Assembly: GCA_014529385.2 (NCBI GenBank)
Contig: CM043951.1
Location: 107,889,884-107,953,883 of the forward strand
Direction of reading: 5' to 3'
DNA: 64,000 nucleotides
Origin: Adiantum capillus-veneris
Lineage: Eukaryota > Streptophyta > Polypodiopsida > Polypodiales > Pteridaceae
Position numbers and translations under genes: made by a program. Position 1 is the stretch's first letter; the number at the start of each line of letters is the position of its first letter. The notes beneath the pieces are model-generated. The model worked only from the letters and a program-made list of their open reading frames with translations. It did not search any database and was not told where the DNA came from. Below are positions 48,101 to 57,440 of this stretch, in pieces.

Positions 48101-51100
48101 CTAAAAACTATAAACAAAATAGATGACAACCATGCACAAGGAAAAAATTTGGTCTCCAAAGAAACTTGAGTTTCATAAACGTTTCTCCAAAATCTTGTGT
48201 GGAAGAAACGGGTTCAAGCACCATGGGATGCCAACTTTCATCGTGTCACACAGAGATCCTAGCACGATCAGTTTTAAGTATAATGGGATGCCAACTTCCA
48301 TTGTGTCTGATAGAGATCCTAGCACGACCAGGTTGTTTTGGAGAGCGTAGTTTGAGAATTTGGGTTCCACAAGTTTTCTTATTCTTTTCATCCATAGACA
48401 GATGGGCAATAGGAGATCACCAATTCGATTGTTTTGGATTTGTTGAGATGTTATGTTTCTGACCGCAAGTCAGGTTAAGATAGATCTCTTCCACTTGTGG
48501 AGTTGACGAGTATAACACAATTTATTTTTCCACTTGGAAAGCTTCATTTGAGATTGTGGAAGGAGGAAAAAGGTTCCATCATTTTTACCAAGGATAAGAT
48601 TTAACTACCTGATCATTTTATAGAAGACTTAGCTAAGTCTTTGCCATAAGGTCACAAAAGCTCTTCACACCTCATAGGAGAGGTAGTCAAGCATGGAGGC
48701 CTTTAGAGCTGAATGAAGGGAGTTGGGTTCTTCTTTGGTTTGTGAAGGTTAGATTAAGGAAAGAAAGTGCAAACCATGGGAAGCACGGTGATGCTTTCAG
48801 CTTAGAGCAAATCCTTCCAATCATTTTTAGAACTAGGAGCAGTTGCAAGTCCAATGTGATACACACCGTTAAGGATGCAGCCTAGCAATCGAGCACTAGC
48901 CTTGAGTGATGGTGAAAGACACGTGCAAGGTGATAAGCTTAGACTGAAAAGCACAGCTAGGATTCCCATCCCCACTGATTCACTGAATGCAGACTGTTGA
49001 TCACACTGCTCCAAAGCCTCTCCTTGGTCGCACATATGGACACCAATGGGCTGCCCGGTGCTGAATCAACAACACAAGCCCTCCTGTTTAGGTAAAACCA
49101 AGCGGAGCACTCCTATTGGCTGAAAAAAGCAGACATCCTCTCTTATACACTGGCAGTCCAAAGTGCGGCTTGAAAGGTTAAGAAAGAACCCATCAATGTC
49201 CCATCTACATCAAAAAAGCAAATTCCCTCACTCCTGGCCGAGAATCTCTAGGTTAAAAAATGATGTCCAGGGTTTTAGGTTCTCGACCAGTGGCTCTAGA
49301 TATGGAGATACATAGGTCCTTTCTTGTGGCTGCAAAAAACGATGGCAAGAGCTAACCACAGAGCCACCACCTACTTCCAACCGAAAGGACACACCATATC
49401 TGTTAAAGTTATGGCATCTCAAGTGAACTACCCAATGTGATCACATTATTTATTTTGGTTTTTAGGTATTTATTTTACTTATTTGTCAAAGTCTGGGTAA
49501 GGCAATTTACTTACATGGGTATATATGCAACCCATTGCCCCCATTGTATTATCATCAGTTATTCATTGCCAAGGTTGGTTGGTTCAACATTATCTCTCTC
49601 TCTCTTTCTCTCTCTCGTGTATTCTCCTCGTTGCTCTATGCTTCTGCATCGTCGATGTAACAAACTTAGACACTCCAAGCCAAGATTTTACCGCGACACA
49701 GTAGAGATGCACTTCAAGACAGTTCACAGTTCACAGTTGATTTGACACGGCCTGGCGGAGTTCTGTGCCCGGAGATATTGGCCCCAAAGATTGGCGCCCA
49801 TTTCGGTATTTCTTTTTGTATTAATCTGTGCTCAAAGTACAAGGGAGTGGGAGGGATCTCACTCTCAGACTCTGCGTTGAGATGCTCTGCAGAGTGGGAG
49901 CCCTGCCCACTTATTTATAAGTTTACAAGGGATGCCAAAAGCAAAGCCCCAAAAGCTGCCATCAAAAAAACTGTCAATTTTCAGCTTGCGTAGATTCTAT
50001 CCAGCTTTTGTGTAGAGAAAAGCTGTCTATACAGCTGCCACAATTTGCACCGCAAGACGCGGAATTCCATACAGCATGCCACGTTAGCACCGGAGCGCAA
50101 TTCTCAGAATTCTACAGCCATCGGGGGTGTAAGTTTGTGTATCCAGGTTGCCACGTCACTGGTTTGTGACATACCCCCCTCTTGAAAGCATTGTTCTCGC
50201 TCTTGATTATGCCTGCAAAACAAACAGAGGCCATAAACTGTCTTAGTAGACACTGACTGTTAGTACCGATGCACTAGGAACACACATCTAGCACATGTAC
50301 CAATCGACAATCACATCACAGGGCATCAGAGGACATCACTTGACATCACAGGACAGACATCACATGACAAATCACCTTCAAAAATTCTTTCGGATCTTAG
50401 ACCATGATTAATCGGCAACGAGTTTAGCAATCGCATCTAGATCCGCTCGGGACCTCATAGATGCCCGATTAACTAATTCTTATTGCAACCATGTCTATCG
50501 AGATTTTTCAGATCAAAATGCTGTGCAGTCATTTTGTCTATCAGTTCCTGCACTTAGACAAGTCAAGATCATATTATTGGGAATTCCAGTTCATAAAGTC
50601 ATATAGCAGAATATTGTCAGCTCACAGTATCCCTGAAACTCAAAAGAGACATCAGTGACTTTAGTATCAAAAATCGGGGCAATCTGTTGACAAAGGAGTG
50701 GAGCGACTCCCCTCTTGTGCATACCCGCTGCACCAAATTTCGCCCAGCTGAGTTCGGGGTTCTTTTTGGAATAGACTTATACTAAACCAAATGCTTCAAG
50801 GTAAAGGTTCACAATCTGAGGAGTATCTGCTGGGTCCTCGTGTTCCATCCACTTCGCATCCAATGCGGGATAGTTCTTGAATTTAACCAAAAACTGCCTT
50901 ATCATTTTACCTTTTACCTTTCTATCTTTATGTGCCAAAATCTGTTCTGGAACGATGTATCTCCTCGTTTTCCTCCACTTTGGGTTGCTCATTTGGCTCC
51001 CCATCATCAAGCACATCGCCTTTAAAAGGCTTCAAGAGACTCACATGAAAAGCATTGTGAATCCTCCAAGTAAAAAGGAGACATCATTTATCTTTTCGAA

Positions 51101-54100
51101 AATCTGGAAAGTTCCATAGTATCTCATGCTAAGCTTTGGAAAAAGCCGCTCCTTTCCCTTTTTCTTTCTCAAGCATGCCTTCTCAAAACGTAAGAGCACC
51201 CAATCGTTATCCTTTAATTTCAAATTGCGACGATGTCGATCTGTTGCCTTTTTGTGTCTTTCTTGAGATTTCTACAAAGCCTCCCGGACCTTGGCAAAAG
51301 CCGTGTGCAAGTCCCGTGTGTACTAGTCGGCTTCAAAAATCTTATCTTTCGTGCTTAAGAAGGGTGGAACCTTCGTAGCACCTTGAATAATCTCAAATGG
51401 CGCCTTCCGTGTCGAAGAGTGTATCGTGTTATTGTAGGCAAATATCACCAAAGGCAAATACTTTTCCCATTGAGTTTTCTAATCCGAGATGTAAGACTTC
51501 AATAAACCAGTACAACTGAATTTGCAATTTTCGATTGCCCATCTATCTGCGGGTGGAAAGATGACGAGAACTACAACCGCGTGCCAATGTTCTACCAAAT
51601 AGCCTTCCAAAACAAAGTCTCGGCCAAAAGAAGTCTCTCTCCACACCTTTTAAGGTGGTAGCAATGCCGCGGTGACCTATAAATGGTGGACAGTGGCATT
51701 CGGTTTAAACCTTTTCCCTCAACGGCTGTGTAACGCACAACATCGTTTTCTTCATCAAGTAGCCATCCTGAATGGAATATCCCGCTACTATCTCCCCATT
51801 TCGTATCTGAGTGAAAATATCTGCAATATCCTCGAAGCCCTATGATGTATCGCGGAAATAGCCAGAACCAACGGCTTCCGAGACAAAGCATCTGCCATCG
51901 AATTCTTCTGTCCTTGCACATGGACAATCTGGAAGTGAAATTGTGACAAGATGCTTGTCCATCGCATCTGCTTTTCCGATAGCTGCTTCTGTGACAAGAA
52001 GTAGTGTAAACTCTGGTGATCTATGAAGACCGTAAAATCGGCTCCGAGTAGGTAATGTTGCCACTGAGTAAGAGCATGGATAACCGCCAAAAGCTCTTTC
52101 TCATATATCTGTGCTGTCAATTCCGGCCTTGAGAACAATCGGCTCATGTAGGCAATGACATGGCCTTTTGCATTAAGACCGCACCCAAACTACGACCACA
52201 AGCATCACAATATACTTCAAATGACTTCTGCAAATCCGACAAAGTCAAAACTGGTCCTGTAGTCAATTTCTCTTTCAATGTCTGAAAGGCAGTCACCTCT
52301 GTGGGTCCCCATGAGAAAGGGACTCCTTTCTGTGTCAAAATATGCAAAGGGGAAGCAACCTCTGCAAACTTTCTAATGAACCGTCGGTAGTAAGAACATA
52401 AGCCCAAGAAGCTTCTAACTTCATGGACATTCTTCAAATCGGGCCAATCATGGATAGTCTCTTTCTTGGCCGGGTCCATCTGCACTCCTGTTGCTAAGAC
52501 AATGTGTCCCAAAAAGTGTATCTCAGGCAGGGAAAATTCACTTTTCTTTGCATTAATCACCAACTTGTGATCTCTTAATGCCTGAAAGACTTGTAGCAGA
52601 TGTTCTCTATGTTCTGCCTCATCCTTGGAGAAGACAATAATGTCATCAAAGAAAGTGCCCACAAAAGATTTGTACTCTCTGAAAATCTTGTCCATCATTC
52701 GGTTAAAGGTCGTTTTAGCATTGGTAAGCGCAAAAGGCATAACCAAAAACTCGAATAAACTGAAAGTCATCCGAAAAGTTGTCTTGTAGACATTTCCCGG
52801 CGCGATTCGGATTTGATGATATCCGCTCTTCAAATCGATCTTGCTGAAACAAGAGGATCCCTGTAGTCGGTCTAGAATATCATCGATCCTAGGAATCGGA
52901 AATCTGTTCTTGATGGTGATTTTGTTGAGAGCTCTGTAGTCAATGCACATTATCCAAGACCCGTCTTTCTTCAAAACCAACAACACTGGACTGTAGTAAG
53001 GTGAAGTACTCGGCTGGAGAAGACCCTTATCCAAGAGGTCTCACACTTGGTTCATAATCTCTTCATTCTGGGCTCGGCTCACATGGTAAGGTGGCTGGTT
53101 CGGTGGTGTACTTCCAGGTATTAGATCAATGGTATGATCCTTAGGACGAGCTGGTGGCAACTCGCCTGGCAGGCCCTCAGAAAAGCAATCTGCGTGAGTG
53201 TAGAGAAAATCTTGGCATTCTTTTTCTAGATCAAACAATCATCATTCAACTCTTTCAAAAAGATCGAGTAAACAAACAGATTGGATTTTATTAATTTTGA
53301 AACAGCCGAAGTCGATACAATAGGGACAGACTCGCCCTTAAGTTTCACATCAAGTACAATGGTTCGGCCCTTTTCTGTAGTTAGTGTCGCTTTCTTTGCC
53401 TGATAATCGACCATGGCGTTGTTCTTATGGTACCAAGGGACTCCCAAGAGAACATCACAACCTTCCAAGGGCTTTATGTAGAAGTCCTCGTGCCCCAAAT
53501 ACCCTTGGAAATGCAACCGAAGTTTGCCAATGACAGGTGTAATGGCCACGCCTCTGCTGGGTGCCACTAGAACTGTCTCAGCTTGTGGTCCCATCCGATT
53601 GGGTGTAATCTCAAACCGCGCCGCCAATTCATGTGAAATGAAGTTGGCCTTGGCTCCTTCATCAAAGAAAATCAGGGCTTCTTGATTTTTCACTTTTCCC
53701 CAAGCTCGGCAAAGTTCTGTACTCTCATCAATCGTGCTTGGGTCAGTAACCATGCAATCTGGAACCAGTCTTGCTTTCATCTTACCTTTCCGTCCAGTTC
53801 CTCAGCTGCTTTTGAACTCTCTGGCCTTTCTTCATCTTGTTCTTTCTGTGCCTTTTTTTAGGGTACTTTGCGGAGATGTGTCCTTGTTCCCCGCATCCAA
53901 AACACTTCCCCTCTTTAATGTAGTTGGCTCGTTCCCGAGGAGTGAGCCGGGGTCGTGCATCCTTATCTTTCTGATCTTGGGGGCTCTTCTTCTTTCTACT
54001 TTCATTTCTAGAAGTCTGTTTTGTTTTTTGCGTCATGATCTCATATGTGAGGTAAGTCAAACTGCCTGAGTGTATGGCAAAGCCCCGTTTCGCATGACTC

Positions 54101-57100
54101 ATTAGTTCTTGAATAGAATCTGACTTTTGCTCTAAGTAGTGATCTCGGATCTCCGTAGGAAGTCCCAAGGTAAACCGCTCAATCTGTTCTTTAAACAAGA
54201 TCTTCTTAAATGAAGAAGCGGGTAGAAAAGAGCTCCAAAATCTCCCGCAATATGCGTCCAAGGTATCTTTCTTGGTAATCCAGAGATGGTTCCAAGTAGT
54301 TCGTATGTCGCGTTCGTATCTGAAGACAAGTCCTCTTTAGAACTGTCAGAAACTGGGCGAAACTTAGGCTTCTTTGCCTTTTTCTTGCCCTTTCCGAAGC
54401 TTTGCTTTTTGCTTCGCTTTTTCTCTTTCCTTTCTTCTTCGCTCTAGTCAGAAGAGCTAGAAGAACTGTCAGAAGAAGAAGAAGAATTGGATACTCCTTC
54501 AAATCGCACATGCTTCTTGTGCTTTTGTGCCGAGGCAAAATTAGATTGACGACCCAAATAACCAGAGAAGTCAGTTCCTTCCTTCTGCTTTTTGTCGTGC
54601 TTTTTGGCTTTGTTGGTTGCGTCAAAATCTGGGTAATCCGTGTATCAACCACCTCTTCTAATTCTTGCTCTCTAAACATCCTCGGAGTAGGAGGTTTCTT
54701 GAGTGCCGGTTTGAGGGGTGGTTCTATGGCCTTTTGCCACTAAGAGTGCACTTCGTCGAAGGATGTCTGCGTCAAAAATTTTGCAAATTTGGGATCCTTC
54801 GCAAGATTAATCATCATCTTTGTCACATCGTCAACCAATCGTCGATGCTCCATCTCTTCAATCTTCGCCTGAGTAGGCTGAGGCGGGCCGTACTCCTTGT
54901 GAGAATCTTCTTCGTGATCTCTTCCCGCATCCTCAGATACAGAGGAAGTCAACTGATCTCTGTTTGAATCCATAAGTGTCACGAGAAAGGGATCGGATTT
55001 CCCGGTAGAAGAGAAATGGGCCGTGCTTTGATACCACTGTAACAGACTTGGACATTCCAAGTCAAGGTTTTACCACGACTCAGCAGAGGTTCACTTCAAG
55101 ATAGTTCACAGTTCACAATTGATTCGACACGGACGGAGTTCTGTGCCTAAAGATACTGGCCCCAAAGATTGGCGCTCCTTTCGGTATTTCTTTTTGTATT
55201 AATCTGTGCTCAAAGTACAAGGGAGTGGGAGGGGTCTCACTCTCAGACTCTGCGTCCAGATGCTCTGTAGAGTGGGAGCCCTGGCCACTTATTTATAAGT
55301 TTACAAGGGATGCTAAAAGCAGAGCCCCAAAAGCTGCCATCTTTTTAACTTAGGCTTAAAATAAAGCAAGTCTCCAAAAAGCTTCAAAAAAACTGCCAAG
55401 ATTTCACCTTGCGTAGATTCTGCCCAGCCCTTGGGTAGAGAAGAGCTGTCCGTACATCTGCCACAATTTGCGCCGCAAAACGCGGAATTCCGTACAACAT
55501 GCCACGTCAGCACTGCAGCGCAATTCTCGGAATTCTGCAGCCAGCCGGGGTGTAAGTGTGTGTATCTGGGTTGCCACGTCATTGGTTTGTGACAGTCGAC
55601 TTTGACATGGTATCAGAGCGCAAGGCTCCGTGACCTTGGGTGAGGACAAGCACCTGTGTGTGACGAAGAGAAATCAAAGGAGGAGGAGGAGGGCATGTCG
55701 TTGTCCTTGCACCTTGATTCCTCCAAGGAAGAGGGCCCTATGGACGGCGTCGTAAAACGTCAGCGTTAGCCCCATGAAGTCGGCGGCCCGTGGTGTCCTA
55801 TGCTCATCTCCTTGTGGGACGCCCCCCTCCCCCGCTCATGCCCGACCGGTCGACGAGCATTTTGAAATGCAAAATGCAACACTTGGCTATCTTGCCCCTT
55901 GCCACGGCATTTTGAAACACAAACTACAGCGCTTGGCAAAGGGCCCTTGTTGCAATGGAGATGAGCGATGTTGGCTGTGTGCTTTGAGACGCCAATGCAA
56001 ATCCTATTGGAGGCATGGATCCCCGGTGACGGTTCATCTTCAAGCATTTTGAAATGCATTGACAAAGTGGGCTTTAAGAGTATAGCTTTTGGGTTCGTTT
56101 CATTTTATTATGTCCCTTCGATTGGCATGTTTTAAGGCTGTGTCTTAGCGAGTATTCTGCAAGGCTGAAAAGATGGAGTCCTTCAGGAGGCAAAGGCCAA
56201 TGCGATAGGTGCTCCCATGAAGCCATGACATCAAAAAAGCGAACCAATACCAACACCAACCAATGGCTATGGAAAATGGATCAATTACTTCGAGTTAGCG
56301 ACCTATGCACTGGCAAAGTTCTCAAGGAAGCCGCCAATTTGTTTGGTTCGGGATTTTGAAGCCAAAAGCGCATGCATGAGTTCGCCAAAGGAGAGGGGCA
56401 AAGGCAAGCTTAACAAGGAAGGCACTACCAATACTTAGTTAGCTGCCTCGGCACCCGCGAGGTCCTACAACCGTTGTTATAAATGTGACACGTTGCTTTG
56501 TTTCGCTCGGGAGTTTGAAGCCAAAGACAAAAGCAGGAACTCACAAAGAGACAAAGACAAAGGCAAGTTGGACAGAGATAACGGTGATAAAGATTTGACA
56601 GAGGAGGTCAGCATGGCACTGGTGGAGGCGATCACAGTGGCCACGACACCAGATTTCTAGTCAAGAGGCAGTTGCCACCACTAGCTTCAGCCAAAGAGAG
56701 GCTTGTGAGTGGCAGAGAAGGGCAAATAGTGGTCCCTATAAATAATTTTGACCCTTGTGTTGGACTCTGGAGTTCAAGTTATTGTGTTCAAGGCACATGC
56801 ATCTGGCAGGGAACCAATCAGACGTATCTAAAACAGTATGGATGGTGCACCAATCTAGAGTGCACCAATCCATTGTTGTTAGCCAGATTATGGAGAGGAT
56901 GTGTTTCAAAGTTCATTATCTTGGAGTATTTTGGACGTGATGTGTTCACAGTTCATGTATGGATATTCTTGGATGCAATGTGGTCTACAGTTCAATTACT
57001 AAAAGGCAACGATGCTGAAGATGGCATTATTCAAAGGTACAAAGTTGAGGGTAGCAAATCCGAGGTGAATCTAGCCATGATAGCTGTTGTTGGGGTGTCC

Positions 57101-57379
57101 ATGGTATAGCTTCTTAATCGACTTGGCTCACCATTTATGTCCACTATGAGCTGTAGAGAGGGTGTTAAAGTTATGGCATTTAGAGAGGGTGTTAAAGTTA
57201 TGGCATCTAAAGTGAACCACCCAATGTGATCCCATTATTTATTTTGGCTTTTAGGTATATATCTTACTTGTTTGTCAAAGTCTGGGTAGGGCAATTTACT
57301 TAGATGGGTATATATGCAACCCATTGCCCCCATTGTATTATCATCAGTTATTTATTGCCAAGGTTGGTTGGTTCACCAG

Positions 57380-57440
<61 letters not shown>

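Larger units (their letters stand above)
49656..55594 (-). mobile_element. Ty3/gypsy chromodomain element, minus strand, nested in LARD LTR
   Basis: LTRs at 49,656-50,171 (3') and 55,038-55,594 (5'), flanked by GTCGA at 49,651-49,655 and 55,595-55,599, a perfect 5-bp target duplication. Primer site (minus strand) TGGTATCAAAGC at 55,036-55,025, the initiator tRNA-Met type. Polypurine tract CTTTCAAGAGGGGGGTA just inside the left LTR (50,188-50,172). Order on the minus strand: gag, zinc knuckle, protease, reverse transcriptase, RNase H, damaged integrase, chromodomain. The chromodomain places it among chromoviruses. Stops, frameshifts and an integrase deletion make it inactive. Confidence 0.96.
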
